DNA of 20,309 nucleotides, taken from positions 1 through 20,309 of the forward strand of contig CALCEL010000009.1 of assembly GCA_937900485.1 (NCBI GenBank), written 5' to 3'. Below the pieces are notes generated by a model that searched no databases, was not told the DNA's origin, and saw only the letters and a list, made by a program, of their open reading frames with translations. Positions 13,554 through 20,309 of the stretch are shown in pieces. Both the position numbers and the translations under genes were made by a program. Each line of letters begins with the position of its first letter. Within the stretch, counting starts at the first letter, position 1. This stretch comes from an uncultured Prevotellaceae bacterium (GTDB lineage Bacteria; Bacteroidota; Bacteroidia; Bacteroidales; Bacteroidaceae).

Positions 13554-15158
13554 ATGAAAACTAAGATTATATTACTGTTCACGTTTGTGATTGTTTCTGT
13601 AGGAATGTCTGCCCAGAGCCTCAAAGGTACGTCCATGAATGAGCGTATCGGTCATGGTATGGACAGTATCTTGGTCATGCGAGCTTATAACACGTTCGAG
13701 AGTTATTATGCCAAGGGCGTCAACGAGGAGATGGCGCTTGACTCTGCTTTCCTCTACGCTTACGAGCCATGGCAGTTCGTGTTTGACAAAGCACCATACA
13801 TCGGTGCCACACTCTACAAGCACGGTAGTTACATGTGGCAGAAGCTGGCGTCCGAGGGTAAGACATCTAAGGTGCGTAACTTCTTCTTCGACAAGCTTAT
13901 GATGACATACGACAAGCGTGTGGAGAACTTGGAGGCCATCAACTCACTCTACGATGAGGACGGTGATCAGTCTCGTTTCGTGACGACCAAGGGTGACATC
14001 ATCTGTCAGAAGGCACAGAATTTCCTTCAGTTCAACCCGGACACTGTCGTTCAGCTGGCATGGACAGCATACCAGGATAGCAACCCTATGACATACGAAA
14101 TACCTTGGACAGAGAGTATGGAGAACCTGTACCAGATGTATAAGAGTGCCATCGGTGACCTTGGACGCTCAACGAGAGGTTACACTTTGGCGTACTTCAT
14201 CCACACATACTACTACAGGTATAAGGCTCATAAGAGTGACTCCACATACGCCGAGGACTTCATCAACGACTACATACAGGCACAGGACCTCATCTCGTTC
14301 TTCCTCGACTCAGCTAAGCAGTTCATCCCTTCTGATGAGGAGCTTACTGCAGAGGACAGTATACGCTACCAGCGTGAGTTGTCTATCCAGAAGCAGATTG
14401 TCGATGAGTATACTTACCCTGAGTGGTATGCCAACAGATATTTCGAGGATAACCCTGAGGCTGCAAGCCCTGAGTTCCTCAACTCATTCTTCTCGGCTAA
14501 GATTGAGGAGAAGAAGGATGACGCTTCATACCTCTCTTGGGTCGTGTCAACACTTGACCGACTCAACCGTAACGACCTCGACGTGTATGACAAGGCGAGT
14601 GAGATGCTGTCGGCTGTCATGCCTGCGACGGGCGGAAGCAGCAACGTGGATAAGCATAAGGTCTACTTCTCACAGGCCATCAGGTATATGAAGGAGATGG
14701 ACTTCATGACGGCTAAGGAGAGCATGCAGCAGTGTATCGAGGCTTGTGGAGATGATAACGTGCTGAAGGCTAAGTACCTCTATCAGGCAGGTGCGTTCTG
14801 CTACTCTAAGAGACGTTATCCGGACGCGCGTGAATACGCTAACCAGGCTATCTCATACAACAAGAACTACGGAGACCCTTACCTCTTGCAGGCTGACATC
14901 CTCTTTGCTTTGGCTCCTCGTACAGGTAAGAAACGTGACGAGGTTATGTGGGTACTCGGTATCTACGCCTGCGCCGCCACAGACAAAGCACAGCTCGCCA
15001 TGCGTATGGACCCTGGATGTCGTACTAAGGCACAGAATAACATTGCGAGACGTTATGCTCCTTACTACTTCCCTAAGTCCGAGGCCTTCTTCCGTGGAGC
15101 TAAGGAGGGAAATAGAGTTTCTGCTAACGGTATCACAACGACATTACGTCTGAAGTAA
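13554..15158 (+). CDS. Secreted/periplasmic TPR-like protein
   Basis: 534 residues. A signal peptide ends at GMSA|Q (residue 20). The rest is almost entirely helical and rich in Tyr, Asp and Lys. The C-terminal part has a recognisable TPR-like pair: MKEMDFMTAKESMQQCIEAC followed by KYLYQAGAFCYSKRRYPDAR (the YxxAxxxxxxxxYxxAxxxxxxA pattern), then YANQAISYNKNYGDPYLLQA. The N-terminal half (FDKAPYIGATLYKHGSYMWQ, YDKRVENL) matches what I recall of a conserved Bacteroidales TPR family of unknown function. There is no lipobox and no C-terminal T9SS-type domain. It has its own promoter and terminator, so it is a single-gene unit. Codon choice is strongly biased as in the envelope operon, suggesting high expression. 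A protein-interaction role in the periplasm is inferred. Confidence 0.82.
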   Translation: MKTKIILLFTFVIVSVGMSAQSLKGTSMNERIGHGMDSILVMRAYNTFESYYAKGVNEEMALDSAFLYAYEPWQFVFDKAPYIGATLYKHGSYMWQKLASEGKTSKVRNFFFDKLMMTYDKRVENLEAINSLYDEDGDQSRFVTTKGDIICQKAQNFLQFNPDTVVQLAWTAYQDSNPMTYEIPWTESMENLYQMYKSAIGDLGRSTRGYTLAYFIHTYYYRYKAHKSDSTYAEDFINDYIQAQDLISFFLDSAKQFIPSDEELTAEDSIRYQRELSIQKQIVDEYTYPEWYANRYFEDNPEAASPEFLNSFFSAKIEEKKDDASYLSWVVSTLDRLNRNDLDVYDKASEMLSAVMPATGGSSNVDKHKVYFSQAIRYMKEMDFMTAKESMQQCIEACGDDNVLKAKYLYQAGAFCYSKRRYPDAREYANQAISYNKNYGDPYLLQADILFALAPRTGKKRDEVMWVLGIYACAATDKAQLAMRMDPGCRTKAQNNIARRYAPYYFPKSEAFFRGAKEGNRVSANGITTTLRLK

Positions 15159-15186
15159 ACGATAAAGTCGTCATGACGACGGAGAA

Positions 15187-15225
15187 ATGCCCCGGCTGCC
15201 AGACAGGTGGCCGGGGCATTTTTTT
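15187..15225 (+). terminator. Rho-independent terminator of the TPR-like gene
   Basis: A perfect 10-bp GC-rich stem ATGCCCCGGC/GCCGGGGCAT (15187-15196 with 15210-15219) is followed by a run of seven T. It starts 28 bases after the stop codon. Confidence 0.95.
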
Positions 15226-15311
15226 GTCCGCCAGCAATGTTTGCCAGTGGTCTGGTGTACACTTTTAAAATCTTTTACTAATTTTACCAGCAAAACAAAA
15301 CTTGATGACTT

Positions 15312-16142
15312 ATGGAGAAGTATGCTGACTACATACAGCGCATAGAGATTAAGAAGCTATGGAGTGGCGGACGTCGCATCGACTGGACACTCCGTCCTGA
15401 CGTGAACATACTCAGTGGCATCAACGGGGTGGGTAAGAGCACCATCATCAATCATGCCGTCAACACGCTGTCTATGCTCGAGAAGGGAGAGCTGCGTCCC
15501 GACGAGGTGAGCAGCGTGGGTAAGGTGACACTCTTTCCCGCCGACGCCGACAAGATACGTTTCGACGTGATACGTAGCATCGACCGGCCACTCGTGCATG
15601 GCGACCTGCTGGAGAAGCTCTCCGACACACGTGTGCGCACCGAACTGGACTGGCAGATCTACCGTCTGCAGAAGAGGTACCTCGACTATCAAGTCAACAT
15701 CGGCAATAAGATTATAGAGCTGCTGACAACGGGCGACGCTCAGGACGCAGCCCGCGCCGCTTCCGTGTCAGTGCCAAAACGTAAGTTCCAGGACATGATG
15801 GACGAGCTGTTCCGTGAGACCTCCAAACTTATCGACCGTAAGAGCAATGAGATACAGTTCTCGCAGTACGGCGACACGCTCACTCCGTATCAGCTGTCGT
15901 CAGGAGAGAAACAGATGCTGGTCATACTGCTCACTGTACTTGTGCAGGACAACCAACATTACGTGTTGTTCATGGATGAGCCTGAGATCTCACTGCACAT
16001 CGACTGGCAGCAGCGTCTCATCTGCCTCATACGTGAACTCAACCCGAACGCACAGATAATACTAACCACACACTCACCGGCTCTCATTATGGACGGCTGG
16101 GTGGGTAATGTCACTGAGATGAATGAAATCGCTGACCGCTAA
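15312..16142 (+). CDS. Compact ABC-type ATPase (AAA, PARIS AriA/OLD-like)
   Basis: 276 residues, cytoplasmic. All ATPase motifs of the SMC/OLD/ABC type are present: Walker A GINGVGKST (36-44), ABC signature LSSGEKQ (195-201), Walker B YVLFMDEPE (D222, E223) and H-loop THSP (H254). Between Walker A and the signature only ~150 residues occur, with a short helical insertion (YRLQKRYLDYQVNIGNKIIE). It is therefore much shorter than typical OLD nucleases or AriA. It has no nuclease domain of its own. Its stop lies inside the next gene (20-base overlap), which encodes a DUF4435 protein, so the two are surely co-expressed and probably form one complex, as AriA and AriB do in PARIS. The start ATG at 15312 follows a terminator; the promoter is unclear. 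Confidence 0.9.
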   Translation: MEKYADYIQRIEIKKLWSGGRRIDWTLRPDVNILSGINGVGKSTIINHAVNTLSMLEKGELRPDEVSSVGKVTLFPADADKIRFDVIRSIDRPLVHGDLLEKLSDTRVRTELDWQIYRLQKRYLDYQVNIGNKIIELLTTGDAQDAARAASVSVPKRKFQDMMDELFRETSKLIDRKSNEIQFSQYGDTLTPYQLSSGEKQMLVILLTVLVQDNQHYVLFMDEPEISLHIDWQQRLICLIRELNPNAQIILTTHSPALIMDGWVGNVTEMNEIADR

Positions 16143-17118
16143 TCTCACATCTAAATACCTCGAGGCGGCTCGTAATCTGCAAAAGAGCAAGAGGAAGAAA
16201 ATCGTGGCGTATGTGGAGAGCTACGACGATATATTCTTCTGGCGTAACGTGCTGTCGGAATACGAGACCGAGGACCGTGTGTTCGAGGTCATGTTGCCGT
16301 CACGTGTCGACCTCTCACGCGGCAAGAAGACAGCGCTCATGAACCGGCTCGGGGAGAGCCTCGGAACATATATGATAGCATGTGTCGACGCCGATATCGA
16401 TTACCTGATGCAAGGCGCCACGAACAGCTCACGACAGATGCTCGGCAACCCGTATGTTGTGCATACCTATGCCTACGCCATCGAGAGTTTCCAGTGTTAC
16501 GCCCCAAGCCTTCATGACGTGTGTGTCATGGCGACGCTTAACGACAGGGCTATCTTCGACTTCGAGACCTATCTTCGTGACTACTCCGAGATAATATACG
16601 ATATCTTCGTGTGGGCCATCTGGCTCTACCGTGAACGACGGTTCACCGAGTTCCCGCTCACCACACTCAATAACTTCATAACGGTCGAGAAACTGAATAT
16701 ACATAATCCGGCGCCGGCACTGGAGAAACTGCGTAAGACGGTCAACCGTAAGATGTCGTGGATGCAGCGTCGCTACCCCGAGGCGCGCGGAAAACTACGT
16801 CCGCTCAAGGATGAGCTGGCACAGCTCGGACTGCATCCCGATAATACCTATCTCTTCATTCAGGGGCATCACCTGATGGACAACGTTGTGGCGTCCGCCA
16901 TTGAGCCTGTGTGCACCGTGTTGCGACGTGAACGTGAGAAGGAGATAAAGAACCTCTCGGACGGTCATAAATTACAGATGGACAACGAGCTGGCGTGTTA
17001 CCAGCACTCTCAGTTCCCGGTCTCACAGATTATACGACGTAACACGGAATTCCGCTCCTCTGAGCTCTATTCCATGGTGAGAAAACATGTGGAACGTCTG
17101 CTCGCGCTCATAGGATAA
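16123..17118 (+). CDS. DUF4435 domain protein (TOPRIM-like, AriB-like)
   Basis: 331 residues. The N-terminal half shows the TOPRIM-type signature of DUF4435: KIVAYVESYDDIFFW with Glu32 after a beta strand, and YMIACVDADIDYL with D89 and D91 (DxD). The region NPYVVHTYAYAIESFQCYAP is also characteristic. The C-terminal half is helical (VNRKMSWMQRRYPEARGKLR; YLFIQGHHLMDNVVASAIEP). DUF4435 is the effector family (AriB) of the PARIS anti-phage system, where it is a nuclease released from the ATPase AriA. Here the putative metal-binding residues are all present, so a nuclease activity is plausible. The gene overlaps the ATPase by 20 bases. I recall close relatives in many Bacteroidales, so it may be a conserved chromosomal gene rather than a mobile defence module. 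Confidence 0.88.
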   Translation: MKSLTANLTSKYLEAARNLQKSKRKKIVAYVESYDDIFFWRNVLSEYETEDRVFEVMLPSRVDLSRGKKTALMNRLGESLGTYMIACVDADIDYLMQGATNSSRQMLGNPYVVHTYAYAIESFQCYAPSLHDVCVMATLNDRAIFDFETYLRDYSEIIYDIFVWAIWLYRERRFTEFPLTTLNNFITVEKLNIHNPAPALEKLRKTVNRKMSWMQRRYPEARGKLRPLKDELAQLGLHPDNTYLFIQGHHLMDNVVASAIEPVCTVLRREREKEIKNLSDGHKLQMDNELACYQHSQFPVSQIIRRNTEFRSSELYSMVRKHVERLLALIG

Positions 17119-17215
17119 TGCTGGGATGACGCCAGGATGACGTCAGAACGGTCACGGACATACACAAATCAGCATATTTTATCAAAGATAAGGGTGTGGC
17201 TTGGATAAAAAGTCG

Positions 17216-17223
17216 TACCTTTG
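17216..17223 (+). promoter_or_regulatory. Bacteroidetes -7 promoter motif for tyrS
   Basis: TACCTTTG matches TAnnTTTG exactly, 115 bases before the tyrS start. A TTG at 17201 is too close to serve as -33, so that element is weak. The leader of ~110 bases includes an imperfect hairpin (ctccggc/gcgggag, 17292-17298 with 17310-17316) before the start codon. Confidence 0.6.
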
Positions 17224-17338
17224 TGCGCATTACGTCTTGTCGTCATCATGAGAGGGTGAGACGGATGTAGTGCGTACATTGTGAAATCAGTCTCCGGCAG
17301 CCAAAGGTGGCGGGAGGGTAAAAACATAACTTAAACAG

Positions 17339-18634
17339 ATGAAAGACTTTATTGAAGAACTTACGTGGAGAGGCATGATACATCAGATGATGCCTGGCAC
17401 GGATGAATTGTTGAGAAAAGAACAGGTGACGGCTTACCTGGGTATCGACCCTACCGCCGACTCTCTACATATCGGACACCTCTGCGGCGTCATGATGCTG
17501 CGTCACTTCCAGCGTTGCGGCCACAAGCCATTGGCTCTCGTGGGAGGCGCTACGGGAATGATCGGTGACCCGTCTGGTAAGAGTACGGAGCGTAACCTCC
17601 TCGATGAGGAGACGCTGCGCCATAATGTGGCGTGCATCAAGGAGCAGCTGTCACGATTCCTCGACTTCGACAGCGACGCGCCTAACCATGCGGAGCTCGT
17701 CAACAACTACGACTGGATGAAAGACTTCACCTTCCTCGACTTCGCGCGTGACATCGGTAAGCACATCACTGTCAACTACATGATGGCGAAGGAGTCTGTG
17801 CAGAAACGTCTCAACGGTGAGGCTCGCGACGGTTTGTCATTCACGGAGTTCACATATCAGCTCCTTCAGGGTTATGACTTCCTCTACCTTAACCAGCATA
17901 AGAACTGTAAGCTCCAGCTGGGTGGTGCGGATCAGTGGGGTAACATAACCACAGGCTCTGAGCTCATACGACGCACTAACGGTAACGAGTGCTTCGCACT
18001 GACTTGTCCTCTCGTCACTAAGAGCGACGGACGTAAGTTCGGAAAGACTGAGAGCGGTAACATCTGGCTTAACCGTGACTATACTTCTCCTTACCAGTTC
18101 TATCAGTTCTGGCTCAACGTGCCAGACGAGGACGGCAAGAAGTATATCAAGATATTCACGTCTCTCGAGAAGGAGGAAATCGACGCCATCATCGCTGAGC
18201 ATGAACAGGACCCGGGACGCCGCGTGCTGCAGAAACGTCTCGCCGAGGAGGTTACTGTCATGGTACACTCTAAGGAGGATCTTGACATGGCTATCGAGGC
18301 AAGCAACATTCTCTTCGGTAAGTCTACGAAGGAGAGCCTGCTGCGCCTGGACGAGAAGACTCTGCTCGACGTGTTTGCCGGCGTACCACAGTTCGAGGTG
18401 GCTAAGACTGACATCGAGGCGGGCGTGAAGGCTGTGGACCTCTGTGTGGAGAAAGCTCCTGTGTTCCCGTCAAAGGGTGAGATGCGTAAGCTGACTCAGA
18501 ACGGTGGCGTGAGCATCAACAAGGAGAAACTGGAGCAGTTCGACCGTCTCATCACTGCTGATGACCTCATCGACGGCAAGTATCTGCTCGTACAACAGGG
18601 AAAGAAGAAGTATAATCTGCTGATATGTAAGTAA
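17339..18634 (+). CDS. tyrS: Tyrosine-tRNA ligase
   Basis: 431 residues. This class I aminoacyl-tRNA synthetase attaches tyrosine to tRNA-Tyr in the cytoplasm. Class I motifs are clear: HIGH at 44-47 (DSLHIGHLCG) and KFGKT at 233-237, the TyrRS form of KMSKS. Other TyrRS blocks are YLGIDPTADS (33-42), LVGGATGMIGDPSGKS (67-82) and GGADQWGNI (195-203). The C-terminal ~57 residues form an S4 RNA-binding domain (VFPSKGEMRKLTQNGGVSIN). Length and order match bacterial TyrRS of the long type. The gene has its own promoter, and serB follows after 50 bases with a hairpin between. Confidence 0.98.
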   Translation: MKDFIEELTWRGMIHQMMPGTDELLRKEQVTAYLGIDPTADSLHIGHLCGVMMLRHFQRCGHKPLALVGGATGMIGDPSGKSTERNLLDEETLRHNVACIKEQLSRFLDFDSDAPNHAELVNNYDWMKDFTFLDFARDIGKHITVNYMMAKESVQKRLNGEARDGLSFTEFTYQLLQGYDFLYLNQHKNCKLQLGGADQWGNITTGSELIRRTNGNECFALTCPLVTKSDGRKFGKTESGNIWLNRDYTSPYQFYQFWLNVPDEDGKKYIKIFTSLEKEEIDAIIAEHEQDPGRRVLQKRLAEEVTVMVHSKEDLDMAIEASNILFGKSTKESLLRLDEKTLLDVFAGVPQFEVAKTDIEAGVKAVDLCVEKAPVFPSKGEMRKLTQNGGVSINKEKLEQFDRLITADDLIDGKYLLVQQGKKKYNLLICK

Positions 18635-18639
18635 AAAGA

Positions 18640-18665
18640 CGTGGCGTCGCATGAGCGACGCCACG
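18640..18665. terminator. Perfect hairpin between tyrS and serB
   Basis: An 11-bp perfect stem CGTGGCGTCGC/GCGACGCCACG closes a four-base ATGA loop six bases after the tyrS stop. On the + strand it is followed by AGTAAATAATA with no T-run, so it would be a poor terminator for tyrS; on the - strand it is followed by TCTTTTTAC. It may stabilise the tyrS 3' end or reduce read-through to serB. Confidence 0.55.
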
Positions 18666-18684
18666 AGTAAATAATACGTGATAT

Positions 18685-19947
18685 ATGCAAGAAACAAACA
18701 CGGTGTCTGTCGTCAGCTCCGCTGAGGAGCTAATACTCATACGCATCACGGGTGTGGACCGTCCGGGACTCACTGCCACCATCACGGGTGTCTTGGCGAG
18801 GTATGACGTGGACATTCTCGACATCGGTCAGGCTGACATACATTCTACACTCTCACTGGGCTTTCTCATCAGAGTGTCGGAGGAGAACTCTGGATGCGTT
18901 ATGAAGGAACTGTTGTTCAAGGCCAGTGAGCTGAATGTCAACATACGCTTCATTCCTGTCACTCACGCCGAGTATGAGGACTGGGTGGCGAGGCAGGGTA
19001 AGAACCGTTACATTCTCACCGTGCTCGGACGTAAGCTCTCTGCGTTGCAGATAGAGGCTGTCAGTCAACTCATAGCTGACCAGGGCCTGAACATCGACGG
19101 CATCAAACGTCTGTCAGGACGCGCCAGCATTGAGCATCCGGAAAAGAATAACAGGGCTTGTATACAGTTCTCCGTCAGAGGTACTCCGAAGAGCCATGAG
19201 GGGCTCCACCGTGAGCTGCTGCGCATGTCGAGTGAGCTGGAGGTGGACTGCTCGTTTCAGATTGATAATATGTACCGACGTATGCGACGCCTGATATGCT
19301 TCGATATGGATTCCACTCTCATACAGACAGAGGTCATCGATGAGCTGGCCATTAGGGCTGGAGTGGGCGACAAGGTCAAAGCTATCACGGAGAGAGCCAT
19401 GAGAGGTGAGATTGACTTCAAGGAGTCGTTCACCGAACGCTGTAAGCTGCTTAAGGGACTCGATGTGAGTGTCATGAAGGAGATAGCGGAGAACCTGCCT
19501 TTCACGGAAGGTGTGGACCGTCTTATGTACGTGCTCAAGAAGTATGGATATAAGATTGCTATCCTCTCCGGAGGATTCACGTTCTTCGGTGAGTATATCC
19601 AGAAGAAGTACGACATCGACTATGTCTATGCCAATGAGTTGGAGATCGGAGAAGACGGCAAACTCACGGGCAACTACATCGGTGAGATTGTCGACGGCAA
19701 GCGCAAGGCTGAGCTACTGCGTCTGATAGCTCAGGTGGAGAAGGTCAACCTGCAGCAGACTATTGCCGTGGGTGACGGAGCCAACGACCTGCCTATGCTG
19801 TCTGAGGCGGGACTGGGAATTGCGTTCCATGCCAAGCCGCGCGTGTGGGCTAACGCTCGTCAGAGCATTAACACCATAGGACTGGACGGCGTGCTTTATT
19901 TCCTTGGCTTCAAGGACTCTTATCTCGACGAGAACGCTCCGGAATGA
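18685..19947 (+). CDS. serB: Phosphoserine phosphatase with N-terminal ACT domains
   Basis: 420 residues. SerB removes phosphate from O-phosphoserine, the last step of serine synthesis. Residues ~15-95 form an ACT domain (ILIRITGVDRPGLTATITGV), and ~108-195 a second ACT-like domain (YILTVLGRKLSALQIEAVSQ). These are expected to bind an effector, probably serine. The HAD phosphatase domain follows: motif I CFDMDSTLIQTEVIDE (nucleophile D207, D209), motif II ILSGGFTFF (S295), Lys339 in VDGKRKAE, and motif III AVGDGANDLPM (D364, D368). All catalytic residues are intact. It is longer than the E. coli enzyme because of the two regulatory domains, the usual form in Bacteroidetes. It lies 50 bases after tyrS on the same strand with no obvious promoter between, so partial co-transcription is likely. 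Confidence 0.97.
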   Translation: MQETNTVSVVSSAEELILIRITGVDRPGLTATITGVLARYDVDILDIGQADIHSTLSLGFLIRVSEENSGCVMKELLFKASELNVNIRFIPVTHAEYEDWVARQGKNRYILTVLGRKLSALQIEAVSQLIADQGLNIDGIKRLSGRASIEHPEKNNRACIQFSVRGTPKSHEGLHRELLRMSSELEVDCSFQIDNMYRRMRRLICFDMDSTLIQTEVIDELAIRAGVGDKVKAITERAMRGEIDFKESFTERCKLLKGLDVSVMKEIAENLPFTEGVDRLMYVLKKYGYKIAILSGGFTFFGEYIQKKYDIDYVYANELEIGEDGKLTGNYIGEIVDGKRKAELLRLIAQVEKVNLQQTIAVGDGANDLPMLSEAGLGIAFHAKPRVWANARQSINTIGLDGVLYFLGFKDSYLDENAPE

Positions 19948-20017
19948 CGTTACTCGTGACATGTGGCGATGGCTCTCTCGTCCGTATGAACACGGCTGGG
20001 GGAGTCATCGTCGTCGT

Positions 20018-20309
20018 TCAACGCTTCGACTTGAAGAAGTCCCTCATCATGTCGGCGGCTTCCTCTGCCATCACACCGTCGGTGACGCGTGTCTTGGGAT
20101 GTAATGCGTCGGGAGCGTAACGACGGTATCCTCGCTTCTCGTCTCCAGCGCCGTAGACCACCCGGCCGAGCTGGCTCCATCCTATGGCACCGGCGCACAT
20201 CACACATGGCTCGACGGTGACGTAGAGCGTGCAGCGGTTGAGGTACTTGCCTCCAAGATGCTCCTCTGCGGCTGTGATGGCCTGCATCTCAGCGTGGGCC
20301 GTCACGTCG
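20018..20309 (-). CDS. tadA: tRNA-specific adenosine deaminase, C-terminal part
   Basis: On the - strand an open frame enters from the right edge and ends in TGA at 20020-20018. The visible 97 residues include the zinc-binding and catalytic HAE motif (DVTAHAEMQAI) and PCVMCAGA, the signature of the cytidine/deoxycytidylate deaminase fold. YVTVEPCVMC, GRVVYGAGDEKRG and a basic C-terminus (MMRDFFKSKR) point to TadA, which converts A34 to inosine in tRNA-Arg(ACG). A GTG at 20305 is only an internal Val codon: the conserved domain continues upstream beyond the window, so the true start is not visible. It converges with serB, leaving 70 bases between the two stops, in which I see no strong terminator. 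Confidence 0.93.
   Translation of the reverse strand, partial: DVTAHAEMQAITAAEEHLGGKYLNRCTLYVTVEPCVMCAGAIGWSQLGRVVYGAGDEKRGYRRYAPDALHPKTRVTDGVMAEEAADMMRDFFKSKR

Noticed and set aside
15279..15286. TAATTTTA as a -7 promoter for the ATPase gene
   Set aside because: It lacks the final G of TAnnTTTG and has no -33 partner at the right distance; too weak to list.
20303..20305. GTG as the start of the tadA frame
   Set aside because: The zinc motif HAE follows within four residues, too early for a real N-terminus; the gene continues beyond the window.

Overview
This window looks like chromosomal DNA of a Bacteroidales bacterium, most likely a Prevotellaceae-type species. Several genes are preceded by the Bacteroidetes promoter signature (TAnnTTTG at -7, often with TTG/TTTG about 19-20 bases upstream). 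Start sites are A-rich with little Shine-Dalgarno sequence. Many products are families typical of this order: DUF3575-like barrels, lipoproteins with an acidic residue after the lipidated Cys, the DUF2795 micro-protein, and an AAA/DUF4435 pair. Nearly all genes lie on the + strand.

Layout. (1) 1-181: the 5' end of a secreted protein gene on the - strand, diverging from (2) a five-gene cell-envelope operon at 584-9430. In order it encodes a DUF3575-like barrel with a coiled-coil and long acidic tail, a predicted surface lipoprotein, a small DUF3575 protein, a large periplasmic OmpA-like protein, and an 806-residue outer-membrane protein built from three related barrel units. It begins at a promoter near 390 with a ~180-base leader and ends at a strong hairpin terminator near 9453. 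All five products are exported, and the genes are tightly spaced (0-38 bases; the first two overlap as TAATG), so they probably work together at the outer membrane. The first four resemble accessory genes of Mfa/FimA-type fimbrial loci, but no fimbrillin gene is present.

(3) 9577-10983: three small genes, namely a short protein of a Bacteroidales family, a PduO-type cobalamin adenosyltransferase and a DUF2795 protein. (4) 10984-11914: an AT-rich stretch without genes, holding a terminator and a repeat whose left arm can pair with either of two right arms. (5) 11915-13099: an SPFH/band-7 membrane protein paired with a small ribbon-helix-helix protein. (6) 13554-15158: a secreted TPR-like protein with its own promoter and terminator. 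(7) 15312-17118: a compact ABC-type ATPase overlapping a DUF4435 (TOPRIM-like) protein, the same pairing as the PARIS anti-phage system (AriA/AriB). (8) 17339-19947: housekeeping genes tyrS and serB. (9) A convergent partial tadA at the right edge.

The two best candidates for undescribed biology are the five-gene envelope operon, especially the triple-barrel protein and the acidic-tailed barrel, and the small PARIS-like ATPase/DUF4435 pair lying among housekeeping genes.
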